Shown here one piece after another: positions 13,528 through 22,822 of a stretch of DNA of 64,000 bases. The DNA comes from Bifidobacterium anseris (lineage in GTDB: Bacteria > Actinomycetota > Actinomycetes > Actinomycetales > Bifidobacteriaceae). Numbering within the stretch: position 1 is the stretch's first letter; each line of letters begins with the position of its first letter. Location of the stretch: the NCBI RefSeq assembly GCF_002860345.1, contig NZ_NMYC01000001.1:806001-870000 (forward strand). The letters run 5' to 3'. The notes beneath the pieces were generated by a model. That model worked only from the letters and a program-made list of their open reading frames with translations. It was not told where the DNA came from and searched no databases. Made by a program: the position numbers and the translations under genes.

Positions 13528-14727
13528 TCAGCCGAGGATCTTGGTGACACGGCCCGAGCCGACGGTGTGGCCGCCTTCGCGCACTGCGAAGGTGAGGCCC
13601 TCTTCCATCGCGATCGGCTGGATCAGCTCAACCGTGAAGGTCGCGTGATCGCCAGGCTGAACCATCTCGACGCCTTCCGGCAGCGTGATGACGCCGGTGA
13701 CGTCCGTCGTGCGGAAGTAGAACTGCGGACGGTAGTTCGAGAAGAACGGCGAGTGGCGGCCGCCCTCATCCTTGGTGAGGACGTAGACTTCGCCTTCGAA
13801 CTTGGTGTGCGGGGTGACCGAACCCGGGGCGGCCACAACCTGGCCACGCTCGACGTCGGTACGGTTGATGCCGCGCAGCAGCAGACCGGTGTTGTCGCCA
13901 GCCTCGCACTCGTCCATCTGCTTGTGGAAGGTCTCGATGGAGGTGACGGTGGTGGTCTGGGTCGGGCGGATGCCGACGATCTCGACGTTGGTGTTGATCG
14001 GCAGGCGGCCACGCTCGACACGACCGGTGACGACGGTGCCACGACCGGAGATCGTGAAGACGTCCTCGATCGGCATCAGGAACGGCTTGTCGAGGTCATG
14101 GACCGGCGTCGGGATGTAGTCGTCGACGTCGTTCATCAGTTCCTTGACGGTCTCGACCCACTTCTCGTGATCCGGAGCATCGTCGTGCAGCGCGCCGTAA
14201 GCGGAGGTGTGGACGACCGGGCAGTCGCGATCGAAGCCGTTCTCGTCGAGGAGGTCACGGACCTCTTCCTCGACGAGCTCAATGAGCTCTTCGTCATCGA
14301 CCATATCGCACTTGTTCAGCGCGACGAGGATCTTCGGGACGCCAACCTGACGGGCGAGCAGGACGTGCTCGCGGGTCTGGGCCATCGGGCCGTCGGTGGC
14401 GGCCACAACGAGGATCGCGCCATCCATCTGGGCGGCGCCGGTGATCATGTTCTTGACGAAGTCGGCGTGGCCCGGGCAGTCGACGTGAGCGTAGTGACGC
14501 TTCTCAGTCTGGTACTCGATGTGGGCGATGTTGATGGTGATACCACGCTGCTGCTCTTCCGGAGCGGCGTCGATCTGGTTGAAGTCGTACTCCGGGTTCA
14601 GATCCGGGAACTCATCGTGCAGGACCTTGGAGATCGCTGCGGTGAGGGTCGTCTTGCCGTGATCGACGTGGCCGATCGTACCGATGTTAACGTGCGGCTT
14701 AGTACGCTCGTACTTTTCCTTTGCCAT
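13528..14727 (-). CDS. tuf: Elongation factor Tu
   Basis: GTPase that delivers aminoacyl-tRNA to the ribosome. 399 residues with the P-loop GHVDHGKTT, switch regions [14 protein letters not shown] and [21 protein letters not shown] for guanine, and conserved domains 2 and 3. AGGAGGAC lies seven bases before the ATG. Final gene of the str operon, separated from fusA by 166 bp containing a hairpin, so it may also be separately expressed. Confidence 0.99.
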   Translation of the reverse strand: MAKEKYERTKPHVNIGTIGHVDHGKTTLTAAISKVLHDEFPDLNPEYDFNQIDAAPEEQQRGITINIAHIEYQTEKRHYAHVDCPGHADFVKNMITGAAQMDGAILVVAATDGPMAQTREHVLLARQVGVPKILVALNKCDMVDDEELIELVEEEVRDLLDENGFDRDCPVVHTSAYGALHDDAPDHEKWVETVKELMNDVDDYIPTPVHDLDKPFLMPIEDVFTISGRGTVVTGRVERGRLPINTNVEIVGIRPTQTTTVTSIETFHKQMDECEAGDNTGLLLRGINRTDVERGQVVAAPGSVTPHTKFEGEVYVLTKDEGGRHSPFFSNYRPQFYFRTTDVTGVITLPEGVEMVQPGDHATFTVELIQPIAMEEGLTFAVREGGHTVGSGRVTKILG

Positions 14728-14830
14728 GTGTTTGTCCTCCTGGACGTTCTCGTAGTAAGCCTTGATCGCTCAAGGCACTTGCTACAGTTTACTGGGTTTC
14801 TGGGTTGTCGCCACTTGTAGAGCCCGAACC

Positions 14831-14862
14831 CAGTCAGCGCTACAGAATATTAGCGCTGACTG
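14831..14862 (-). terminator. Hairpin between fusA and tuf
   Basis: Perfect 12-bp stem (14831-14842 with 14851-14862) around an 8-base AT-rich loop, 32 bp past the fusA stop. No T tract; it may be a partial terminator or processing site that sets the tuf to fusA ratio. Confidence 0.55.
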
Positions 14863-14893
14863 GAGACAGGTTCAAGCCAAATGGCAGCGCGTG

Positions 14894-17023
14894 TCACTCG
14901 CCGCGCTGGGCCTTGATGATCTCGTCCGCGACGGCCTTCGGGACCTCCGCGTAGGAGTCCATCTGCATCGTGAACATCGCACGACCCTGGGTCTTGGAAC
15001 GCAGGTCGCCGATGTAGCCGAACATCTCGGACAGCGGGACCTTCGCGTCGATGACCTTGACGCCGGTGGCATCGTTCATCGACTGGATGGCGCCACGACG
15101 GGAGTTGAGGTCGCCCATGACGTCGCCCATGTACTCCTCCGGGGTACGGACCTCGACGGCCATGATCGGTTCGAGGATGACCGGCTTGGCCTTCGGGGCG
15201 GCTTCCTTGAAGCACATCGAGCCCGCGATCTTGAACGCCATTTCCGAGGAATCGACGTCGTGGACCTGGCCGTCGACGATCGTCGCCTTGACGCCAACGA
15301 CCGGGAAGCCCGCGAGGATGCCGGATTCCATGGCCTCCTGCACGCCGGCATCGATCGAAGGGATGAACTCCTTCGTGATGTGGCCGCCGGTGACCTCGTT
15401 CGCGAACTCGTAGACCTCGCCGTTCTCGGTGTCGAGCGGCTCGAAGTTCATGAGCACCTTCGCGAACTGGCCGGAACCACCGGTCTGCTTCTTGTGCGTG
15501 TACTCCTGGCCGATGACGGCCTTGCGGATCGTCTCACGGTAGGCGACCTGCGGTTTGCCGACGTTGCACTCGACCTTGAACTCGCGGCGCATACGGTCGA
15601 CGATGATGTCGAGCTGGAGCTCGCCCATGCCGGAGATGAGGGTCTGGCCGGACTCTTCGTCGGTCTTGACCTGGAAGGTCGGATCCTCGTCGGAGAGCTT
15701 CGCGAGGGCGAGGCTCATCTTCTCCTGGTCGGCCTTCGTCTTCGGCTCGACGGCCACCTCGATGACCGGGTCCGGGAAGGTCATGGACTCGAGTGAGATC
15801 GGGTGCTTCTCATCGCACAGCGTGTCGCCGGTCGTGACGTTCTTCAGACCGACGAAGGTGTAGATGTTGCCCGCCTCGGCCGCGTCGACCGGGTTCTCCT
15901 TGTCGGCGTGCATCTGGAAGATCTTGCCGACGCGTTCCTTCTTGCCCTTCGTCGAATCGAGCACGTTGTCGCCCGGCTTGACGGAGCCGGAGTAGACGCG
16001 CACGAAGACGAGCTTGCCGTAGAACGGGTGGGTCGAGATCTTGAAGACGAGCGCCGAGAACGGATCGTCGAGCGTCGGCTTGCGGTCGATCTCGATGGAC
16101 TCGTCAGACGGGTCGAAGCCGACGATGGACGGGACGTCCTCCGGGCTCGGCAGGTAGTCGACGACGGCGTCCAGCATCGGCTGCACACCCTTGTCCTTGA
16201 ACGCGGAACCGCACAGGACCGGGTAGGCCTGACGCGAGATCGTGAGCGTGCGGATGCCCTTGCGGATCTCCTCTTCGCTCAGTTCGCCGGTCTCGAGGTA
16301 CTTCTCGATGAGCTCCTCGTCAGACTCCGCGACCTGGTCGAGGAGTTCGGCACGGTACTGCTCGGCGCGTTCCTTGAGATCGTCCGGGATGTCCACGGTG
16401 TCGTAGTGCGCACCCATGTCGTCCTTGACGTCGTTCCAGACGTAGGCCTTCATGCGGATCAAATCGACGACGCCGACGAAGTCGTTCTCGGCACCGATCG
16501 GCAGCTGGACGACGAGCGGGGTCGCGCCGAGCTTCTCCTTGATGGTGTCCACCGAGTAGTAGAAGTCGGCACCGAGCTTGTCCATCTTGTTGATGAAGCA
16601 GATGCGCGGGACGCCGTACTTGTCGGCCTGACGCCACACGGTCTCGGACTGCGGCTCGACGCCTTCCTTGCCGTCGAAGACGGCGACGGCGCCATCGAGG
16701 ACGCGCAGCGAACGCTCCACCTCGGCGGTGAAGTCGACGTGGCCCGGCGTATCGATGATGTTGATCTGGAACTTGTCGCCCGTGTCATGGGTCTGACGGT
16801 TCCAGAAGCAGGTCGTCGCGGCGGACTGGATGGTGATGCCGCGCTCCTGCTCCTGGGCCATGAAGTCCATCGTCGAAGCGCCGTCGTGGGTTTCGCCGAT
16901 CTTGTAGTTCTTACCGGTGTAGTACAGAATACGCTCGGTAGTGGTGGTCTTACCGGCATCGATGTGCGCCATGATGCCGATGTTACGAACCTGGTTGAGG
17001 TTGGTAAGCACGTCCAGTGCCAT
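14894..17023 (-). CDS. fusA: Elongation factor G
   Basis: Translocase GTPase. 709 residues with [19 protein letters not shown] (P-loop), [34 protein letters not shown] and [13 protein letters not shown], followed by domains II-V including [20 protein letters not shown] precedes the ATG. It lies 33 bp after rpsG in the str operon. Confidence 0.99.
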   Translation of the reverse strand: MALDVLTNLNQVRNIGIMAHIDAGKTTTTERILYYTGKNYKIGETHDGASTMDFMAQEQERGITIQSAATTCFWNRQTHDTGDKFQINIIDTPGHVDFTAEVERSLRVLDGAVAVFDGKEGVEPQSETVWRQADKYGVPRICFINKMDKLGADFYYSVDTIKEKLGATPLVVQLPIGAENDFVGVVDLIRMKAYVWNDVKDDMGAHYDTVDIPDDLKERAEQYRAELLDQVAESDEELIEKYLETGELSEEEIRKGIRTLTISRQAYPVLCGSAFKDKGVQPMLDAVVDYLPSPEDVPSIVGFDPSDESIEIDRKPTLDDPFSALVFKISTHPFYGKLVFVRVYSGSVKPGDNVLDSTKGKKERVGKIFQMHADKENPVDAAEAGNIYTFVGLKNVTTGDTLCDEKHPISLESMTFPDPVIEVAVEPKTKADQEKMSLALAKLSDEDPTFQVKTDEESGQTLISGMGELQLDIIVDRMRREFKVECNVGKPQVAYRETIRKAVIGQEYTHKKQTGGSGQFAKVLMNFEPLDTENGEVYEFANEVTGGHITKEFIPSIDAGVQEAMESGILAGFPVVGVKATIVDGQVHDVDSSEMAFKIAGSMCFKEAAPKAKPVILEPIMAVEVRTPEEYMGDVMGDLNSRRGAIQSMNDATGVKVIDAKVPLSEMFGYIGDLRSKTQGRAMFTMQMDSYAEVPKAVADEIIKAQRGE

Positions 17024-17056
17024 GAATGTTCCTTAACTCTTCGTTTCTGTGGCTAA

Positions 17057-17527
17057 TTACCAGCGGTAATGAGCGAAGGCCTTGTTGGCTTCCGCCATCT
17101 TGTGCGTGTCCTCGCGACGCTTCACGGAAGCACCGAGGCCGTTGGAGGCGTCGAGGATCTCGTTGGCGAGACGCTCAGCCATCGTCTTCTCACGACGGGC
17201 GCGGGAGAAATCGGTCAGCCAACGCAGCGACAGCGTGTTCGCGCGGGCCGGCTTGACCTCAACCGGGACCTGATAGGTCGCACCGCCGACGCGGCGGGAA
17301 CGGACCTCGAGCGACGGGCGGATGTTGTCCAGCGCGCGCTTGAGCACCGCGACCGGCTCCTGGTCAGTCTTCTCCTTGACCATGTCGAGCGCCGAGTAGA
17401 CGATGTCTTCGGCGATCGACTTCTTGCCGTCGAGCAGAATCTTGTTGATGAGCTGTGCCACGACGGTCGAGCCGTAGATCGGGTCCGGCAGCAGCTGGTG
17501 TTTCTTGGCGGGTCCTTTACGTGACAT
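17057..17527 (-). CDS. rpsG: 30S ribosomal protein S7
   Basis: Primary 16S rRNA 3'-domain binding protein. 156 residues starting [20 protein letters not shown] and ending [14 protein letters not shown], both typical. Starts 5 bp after the rpsL stop with its ribosome site inside the end of rpsL, implying coupling. Confidence 0.99.
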   Translation of the reverse strand: MSRKGPAKKHQLLPDPIYGSTVVAQLINKILLDGKKSIAEDIVYSALDMVKEKTDQEPVAVLKRALDNIRPSLEVRSRRVGGATYQVPVEVKPARANTLSLRWLTDFSRARREKTMAERLANEILDASNGLGASVKRREDTHKMAEANKAFAHYRW

Positions 17528-17532
17528 ATCTC

Positions 17533-17904
17533 TTACTTCGCCTTCTTTGCTCCGTACAGGGAACGGCCCTGCTTACGATCCTTGACACCCTGCGTATCGA
17601 GCGCGCCGCGCACGATGTGGTAGCGCACGCCCGGCAGATCCTTGACACGGCCGCCGCGCACGAGCACGATCGAGTGCTCCTGCAGGTTGTGGCCCTCGCC
17701 CGGAATGTAGGCGGTGACTTCGACGCCCGAGCTCAGGCGCACACGAGCGACCTTACGCAGAGCCGAGTTCGGCTTCTTCGGCGTCGTCGTGTACACACGG
17801 GTGCACACGCCGCGGCGCAGCGGGCTTCCCTTGAGCGCCAGCGTCTTGGACTTCTTCGGCTTTGCCTTACGTCCCTTACGGACAAGCTGTTCAATAGTAG
17901 GCAA
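17533..17904 (-). CDS. rpsL: 30S ribosomal protein S12
   Basis: Decoding-centre protein, first gene of the str operon. 123 residues with [20 protein letters not shown] and [20 protein letters not shown]. Both lysines whose change gives streptomycin resistance (in TTPKKPNSA and GGRVKDLPG) have the wild-type residue. Confidence 0.99.
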   Translation of the reverse strand: MPTIEQLVRKGRKAKPKKSKTLALKGSPLRRGVCTRVYTTTPKKPNSALRKVARVRLSSGVEVTAYIPGEGHNLQEHSIVLVRGGRVKDLPGVRYHIVRGALDTQGVKDRKQGRSLYGAKKAK

Positions 17905-18133
17905 CTTGAATTCTCCGATTCAGTGGTTTCTGTTCTTCCTAGTGAAGCCGACTGATCGCAGCCTCACTCTCCCCCGATGCACTGAACGAAGAAAAGACAG
18001 CCACTGTTCACCGGCCCGATGACCCTTCGTTCTCTCACTGGTCGCATTGCTGCGCATGATGCAAACGAACTCGGGGATATCCCAGCACATGCTCCTGTCA
18101 CATAAGGTGCGCGGCTGGCACACACAATCGATG

Positions 18134-18163
18134 AATATACCACGAAGCCCGGATAACAATCAA
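18134..18163 (-). promoter_or_regulatory. Promoter of the str operon
   Basis: On the minus strand, TTGATT (18158-18163), an 18-bp spacer and TATATT (18134-18139), giving a leader of about 220 bases before rpsL. It is the best promoter-like match in the gap. Confidence 0.6.
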
Positions 18164-18253
18164 TTGTGAAGGCTCCCTCGGTGTGTCTTCACAATTGGCT
18201 CTCCACCGCCGCGTCCTTGTCGTATCCCACTGCGTCCCGTTCCATCTTCCCCG

Positions 18254-18450
18254 TCGACGACCCACCCCGCAAGCGGGCCCATCCGCGGGCAGAATCCTCG
18301 CCCCTACCGACAAACCAACCCGCTCCGGGGCGACCCATCGCCGGAGTCGACGAACCAACTCGCAACTAGACCCTTCCGCAGGCCGAACCGTCGCCAACGT
18401 CGACGAACCGACCCGCATTGCGATCCCTCCGCGGGACGGATTGTCGACGC
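18254..18450. repeat. Degenerate repeat, two 93-bp units with sub-repeats
   Basis: CGAC(G/A)AACC-type motifs occur at 18256, 18309, 18349, 18402 (and weakly 18446), spaced 53, 40, 53 and 44 bp. The pattern is two copies of a 93-bp unit (18256-18348, 18349-18441), each with 53- and 40-bp halves. No credible gene is seen between 17905 and 18529 other than this and the str promoter. Confidence 0.65.
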
Positions 18451-18502
18451 GGACGACGGAACGGGGCGGAAGCGCCGGCCGAGAACGGGCGCGGAAACAC
18501 GA

Positions 18503-18525
18503 AGACCCTCCGCGAGGGAGGGTCT
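18503..18525 (-). terminator. Terminator of tRNA-His
   Basis: Nine-bp perfect stem (18503-18511 with 18517-18525) and, on the minus strand, a following TCGTGTTT. It lies just beyond the tRNA 3' end. Confidence 0.8.
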
Positions 18526-18529
18526 GAGG

Positions 18530-18606
18530 TGGGGTGGCTAACGCGGCTCGAACGCGCGACCTTCTGAACCACAATCAGATGCTCTACCAACTGAGCTATA
18601 GCCACC
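18530..18606 (-). tRNA. tRNA-His (GTG)
   Basis: The minus strand folds as a tRNA: acceptor GTGGCTA/TAGCCAC, D arm with AGCTCAGTTGGTAGAGC, anticodon stem CTGA/TCAG around loop TTGTGGT (anticodon GTG), and T arm with GTTCGAGC. An extra 5' G (18606) faces discriminator C, the G-1:C73 pair that marks tRNA-His. CCA is encoded (18530-18532). Confidence 0.97.
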
Positions 18607-18723
18607 ATCGCAACGGTTCCGTGAAGAACCGGGCAACAGATGAACACTATACACCATCCGCCCCCGACCCGTTCCCACGGCGTGTCGCATCCGGTGCACG
18701 GCCTGTCGCGAACCAATCGGGAG

Positions 18724-19213
18724 TAGACTGGAGACATAATTCAACAGGGCTACAACATGAAGCGCATGTGGCGCTGCAACTCCTTTCCAGCATGATGGTT
18801 TCCTTGATCAACGGTGCATGGTTTCCTGATGCGAATGAATGACGCATGAGCCGCATGAATGATGGATTGAGATCGAACGGCGCTCCTGATCGAGACGACC
18901 CGCACGGCGTGCATCGAAGGCGATACCCGCCCCACGGCCACGCCACCCGCTGGCAGCGGCTGGCACCCCGAAAGAGGCTGACCCCACCGAAGAGGTACAC
19001 CACAACACTAGGGTCCGATTCCGCAGGAGGATCCAGCGGGAGTCATCCACGAGGAGCCGACGCACAGCGCAGGCGCAGACACAGGCACAGCGCAGGCACA
19101 TGGTGGTGCGAACGCGACGCGCATCCCCGCGGATTCGACACAGCGCAGGAAGGCGCACAGGTCGTCCGACGACAGTGAGGATGAGGTACAGAGGAAACAG
19201 AAAAAACAGACGA
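18724..19213 (+). other. Possible transcription unit with no recognised product
   Basis: A TAGACT hexamer (18724-18729) could be a -10 element, and the segment ends at a very strong plus-strand terminator (19214-19260), yet no convincing gene lies between. Candidates are a 12-codon ATG frame at 18757, an Arg/His-rich 110-codon frame at 18846-19178 without a ribosome site, and a better-biased frame with no start after a TAG near 19010 (reads HRSSDDSEDEVQRKQKK). It may be a degraded gene or a non-coding RNA. Confidence 0.35.
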
Positions 19214-19260
19214 GGCGGCCCCCGAAGCTACCTAGACACTCCGGGGGCCGCCCCTTTTTT
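19214..19260 (+). terminator. Strong orphan terminator
   Basis: Perfect 11-bp stem (19214-19224 with 19242-19252) followed by CC and seven T's on the plus strand. It lies upstream of the next plus-strand gene and has no recognised gene before it. Confidence 0.85.
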
Positions 19261-19337
19261 TGTGTTCGGACTTCCCTCCGTTCCCATACCAGCGTTCCCA
19301 TACCAGCCCCCGCACCGCCATCGTCTACGCTGGAACC

Positions 19338-20252
19338 ATGATGATCCTCGCCCTCCCCGCAGCCGCCACATCCGTGGCAACCGCCACAACCGCCGCAACC
19401 ACCGCCGATTTCATTGCGCGCCGCCAGTTCGCCCCGTGCTACATCTGGCTCGACATCGCGTTCCTCGTCCTGTACGCCGGACTGCTGCTGTGGCGCCGTC
19501 GCCGCATGACGGTGCTCATCGGCCTCGCCGCCGGGCTCCTCTACTTCGCCGTCGACTTCGGCATCTTCCATCTGGCCCTCCATACGCGTTCGATCTCGCC
19601 GAACGCGTCGTTGTTCTGGGTGCTGCTGTGGATGTCGATGAGCTACGGATTCACGAACTTCACCTGGATCTGGCTATATCTGCGCCGCGACGACCGTCTC
19701 ATCGAATGGTCGACGCTGATCTTCGGCTGGTGGTTCTGCGCGCCGCTCATCGCGCAGACGCTCACGTCGCGTTTCCTGCCCGGCCAAGCCGCGCACCCGA
19801 TCGTCATCCAGCGCACGACGGGCGCCTACCACGGTTGGATGGCGCTCATCCTGTTCGTCGGCTACGCGGCCGTCATTGTCCACAACCTGGGCTTCGCCCT
19901 GCGTCCCGCGCTGCGCATCGACATCCGGTGGCTGCTCGTGTGCGGCATCGGCATCCAGTTCGCGTGGGAGCTCGCGCTGCTGCTCGGCGGTATCCGCAGC
20001 GCCGGACTGAGCCCGCTGCAGTCGCTCAAGCCGCTCGTCATCGATTCGCTGTTGGAGACGAACCTCGGCATGCCGTACATCTACCTGATCTTCCTCGCCG
20101 TCTCCGCTCGCTGGCATGAGGATCTGAGCGCCCGCATGCCCGCGCTCTCACTGGCGCAATCGCTCGAACGATCCGTCACGCGCGCCCCGCGCGTCCCCCG
20201 CCGTCCGTTCACCGTCACCGCAATCCGCGGCACGCAGCCGCCGACCGACTAG
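19338..20252 (+). CDS. Polytopic membrane protein of unknown function
   Basis: About 304 residues with some seven hydrophobic helices (for example YIWLDIAFLVLYAGLLLW, LFWVLLWMSMSYGFTNFTWI, WLLVCGIGIQFAWELALLLG) and a basic cytoplasmic tail. No family recognised. Start chosen at the ATG pair at 19338, before the first helix; no proper ribosome site is present, and a TACGCT hexamer ends 7 bases upstream, so the mRNA may be leaderless. Codon bias supports it. Confidence 0.75.
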   Translation: MMILALPAAATSVATATTAATTADFIARRQFAPCYIWLDIAFLVLYAGLLLWRRRRMTVLIGLAAGLLYFAVDFGIFHLALHTRSISPNASLFWVLLWMSMSYGFTNFTWIWLYLRRDDRLIEWSTLIFGWWFCAPLIAQTLTSRFLPGQAAHPIVIQRTTGAYHGWMALILFVGYAAVIVHNLGFALRPALRIDIRWLLVCGIGIQFAWELALLLGGIRSAGLSPLQSLKPLVIDSLLETNLGMPYIYLIFLAVSARWHEDLSARMPALSLAQSLERSVTRAPRVPRRPFTVTAIRGTQPPTD

Positions 20253-20315
20253 ACTTGCCTACGATACGGACCACGCATATCCCGACCCAACACGTCCAGA
20301 CCCAAGGAGCCCATC

Positions 20316-21341
20316 ATGCTGTCCTTCCAGAACGATTATTCCTCGACGGCCGCGCCGCAGATCCTGACCCGCATGCAGCAGATCGAGCACGAGCAGCACC
20401 CCGGCTACGGCACCGACGACTATTGCAAGATCGCGGCGGACAAGATCGTCAAACTGTGCGACGACCCCGAGGCGCAGGTGTGGTTCCTCGTCGGCGGCAC
20501 GCAGACGAATCAGACGGTCATCTCGGCGATCACGCCGCAGTACGCGGGCGTCGTGTGCGCGGACAGCGGCCATATTAACACGCATGAGGCGGGCGCGATC
20601 GAGGCCACCGGCCACAAGGTGCTCCCGCTGCCAAACGAGGACGGCAAGATCACGGCGGCGCAGCTCGACGACTACTGCGAGCGCTTCTATGCCGACGCCA
20701 ACCACGAGCACATGGTCTTCCCCGGCGCCGTCTACATCTCCCAGCCGACCGAATACGGCACCGTCTACACGCTCGAGGAGCTCGAGGCGCTCTCCCAGGT
20801 CGCGCACGACCGCAAGCTGCCGCTGTTCATCGACGGCGCGCGCCTCGGCTACGCGCTGACGAGCGACGGCAACGACGCGAACCTCGACGACATCGCGCGC
20901 GTCGCCGACGTCTTCACGATCGGCGGCACGAAGGTCGGCGCGATGTTCGGCGAGGCCGTCGTGTTCACGCGCGGCAACACGCCGAGGAACTTCACGACGC
21001 TCGTCAAGCAGCACGGCGCACTGCTCGCGAAGGGTTGGCTGCTGGGTCTGCAGTTCGACACGCTGTTCACCGACGACCTGTACTTCAAGCTGTCCGAACA
21101 TGCGAACAAGGAGGCCGACAAGATCCGTCAGGCGCTGACGGACAAAGGCTACGACGTGGCCTTCGTCTCGCAGACGAACCAGATCTTCATCACCGTCTCC
21201 GACAAGAAAGCTGCCGAACTGGCCAAGCATGTGACGCTCGGTTTCATGGAGGCCGTCGGCACCGACCGCGTCATGCTGCGCATCTGCACGAGCTGGGCGA
21301 CGACCGACGAGCAGACGGCCGAACTGATCTCCTACCTGTGA
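20316..21341 (+). CDS. Threonine aldolase / beta-eliminating lyase family PLP enzyme
   Basis: Fold-type I PLP enzyme, 341 residues. FLVGGTQTNQTVISAI, the Asp-containing PLFIDGARLGYAL and the PLP-lysine segment FTIGGTKVGAMFGEAVVF identify the low-specificity threonine aldolase / aromatic amino acid beta-eliminating lyase family; the likely reaction is retro-aldol cleavage of threonine or allo-threonine to glycine and acetaldehyde. AAGGAG lies seven bases before the ATG. A TAGACT hexamer overlaps the stop of the upstream gene (20250-20255) and may be its -10. Exact substrate cannot be read from sequence. Confidence 0.88.
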   Translation: MLSFQNDYSSTAAPQILTRMQQIEHEQHPGYGTDDYCKIAADKIVKLCDDPEAQVWFLVGGTQTNQTVISAITPQYAGVVCADSGHINTHEAGAIEATGHKVLPLPNEDGKITAAQLDDYCERFYADANHEHMVFPGAVYISQPTEYGTVYTLEELEALSQVAHDRKLPLFIDGARLGYALTSDGNDANLDDIARVADVFTIGGTKVGAMFGEAVVFTRGNTPRNFTTLVKQHGALLAKGWLLGLQFDTLFTDDLYFKLSEHANKEADKIRQALTDKGYDVAFVSQTNQIFITVSDKKAAELAKHVTLGFMEAVGTDRVMLRICTSWATTDEQTAELISYL

Positions 21342-21395
21342 GTTTCCGTGAATTGATTTTTGCGAACCGATTCCCTCGCTGCATCGATTCCGAAT

Positions 21396-21441
21396 ACGGC
21401 TGCGGCCGCCGACGTCCCGTGACGCCGGCGGCCGCAGCCGT
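21396..21441. terminator. Bidirectional terminator
   Basis: Perfect 16-bp GC-rich stem (21396-21411 with 21426-21441) between convergent genes, followed by TTCTT on the plus strand. Confidence 0.8.
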
Positions 21442-21501
21442 TCTTATCATCTTGTGCGATGTCCTGCGCACAATGTCATTACCGTCATTACCCGCGCGAC
21501 G

Positions 21502-22725
21502 TCACCGTCCGTCCGAATTGCCGGCGGCGCGCTTGCCCGCCTGATGCGCGGCGATGACCTCGCGTTCCATCCGCACGAAGCGTTTCACCGACTGTTCGAC
21601 CGAATACGTCTCCTTCGTGTGTTCGGCGTAGGTCTGCCCCCACTCGTTGAGTTCGCGCGGATGGTCGATCCACCAGTCGATGCGGTCGGCAAGCCCTTCG
21701 GGATGCCCGACCGGATACGACGACTCCGGCGTCAGCGAGAACTGCCCGGCCGCGCTCAGCGGCGAATCGGCGATGACCGGCACGAGGCCGCACGCCATGC
21801 CTTCGATGACGCTCACCGATTCGAGATCGGCGATCGACGGATGGCACAGCAGGTCGCACGAGCGCAGCAGATCCGGCATGTCGGCGTTGCGGTGGAAGCC
21901 GATCGTCGCCGGGCGTTTGAGCAGCTTGCGCGCCTTGCGCATGACACGGCGCCTGATCGGGCCGGTTCCGGCGATCGTCAGATGGATGTCGTCGGCGTGC
22001 GCGCTCATCGAGATCGCCTCGATGAGCTCCACATGGTTCTTCTCATTGGCGAGCCTGCCCGAGGCGATGATGCGGAACGGCACGCCGGCGGGCTCGGCGC
22101 CTGGACGCTGCTGCTTCGCAGTGAACCTCGGCTGGTAGCCGTTCGAGATGACGTAGATCGGCTCGCCGTAATGGTGTTCCTCGAGCAGATGCGCGCCGAG
22201 CCTCGTCGGCACATGGATCGCGTCGACGTTGCGGTAGAGCCAATGGTGGAAGAGCCAGTACAGGAACGAGTTCATGCCGGGGATGTAGCGCAACGGACCC
22301 GCCGAATACATGACGTTCTCCGGCTGCACGTGGAATCCGGCGGTCACCGGCAGCCCGTGCTCGCGCGCGTTCTCGAGCGCATGCCGTCCGAACTTGAACG
22401 GCTCGTAGATGTGCACGACGTCGACGCCGTCGAAGGCGCGGTCGAAGAGCGTACGGCTCGGCTGCGCGAACTGCATCTGCTGCTTCGCCGAGATCCAGCT
22501 GACAAGCGGGATGCGGTTCTCCCTCGCCGGGTATTCGGGCGCGCCGATGCCGACGAGGCGCACCTCATGCCCCTGCCGCCGCAGCTCCGCCGCCCATTGG
22601 GTCGCCGAATTGGAGGTACCGTTGCCGCCGTTGCCGGACGTGTCGACGACGAGCGCGACCTTGAGCGGCCGTTCGTCGTGCTGCTGCTCCGCGTCAGCGG
22701 ATGCCGTGTTCTGTTGTGCGCACAT
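21502..22725 (-). CDS. Family 4-type glycosyltransferase
   Basis: GT-B glycosyltransferase of 407 residues. The N-terminal half (VALVVDTSGNGGNGTSNSAT) is a GT4 acceptor domain; the C-terminal half has IIASGRLANEKNHVELIEAI and LCHPSIADLESVSVIEGMAC, containing the E-x7-E pattern of retaining GT4 enzymes. Likely makes a glycolipid or cell-surface glycan; sugar and acceptor unknown. The frame stays open upstream into purT, but the start at 22725 fits the domain. There is no ribosome site; a TAGACT hexamer ends 9 bases upstream, suggesting a leaderless mRNA. Confidence 0.88.
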   Translation of the reverse strand: MCAQQNTASADAEQQHDERPLKVALVVDTSGNGGNGTSNSATQWAAELRRQGHEVRLVGIGAPEYPARENRIPLVSWISAKQQMQFAQPSRTLFDRAFDGVDVVHIYEPFKFGRHALENAREHGLPVTAGFHVQPENVMYSAGPLRYIPGMNSFLYWLFHHWLYRNVDAIHVPTRLGAHLLEEHHYGEPIYVISNGYQPRFTAKQQRPGAEPAGVPFRIIASGRLANEKNHVELIEAISMSAHADDIHLTIAGTGPIRRRVMRKARKLLKRPATIGFHRNADMPDLLRSCDLLCHPSIADLESVSVIEGMACGLVPVIADSPLSAAGQFSLTPESSYPVGHPEGLADRIDWWIDHPRELNEWGQTYAEHTKETYSVEQSVKRFVRMEREVIAAHQAGKRAAGNSDGR

Positions 22726-22822
22726 AGTCGTCCAGTCTAGCGGCCGCGGCGCCGAACCGGCGGTTCGTGCCCACGCGGCGCCCACGGCGCGGCCGTGCAC
22801 TGCCGGTGGCACAATGGTTGCC

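Noticed and set aside
18254-18450. Possible CRISPR array at the spaced repeats
   Set aside because: Repeat units are too degenerate, spacing uneven (53/40/53/44), no cas genes.
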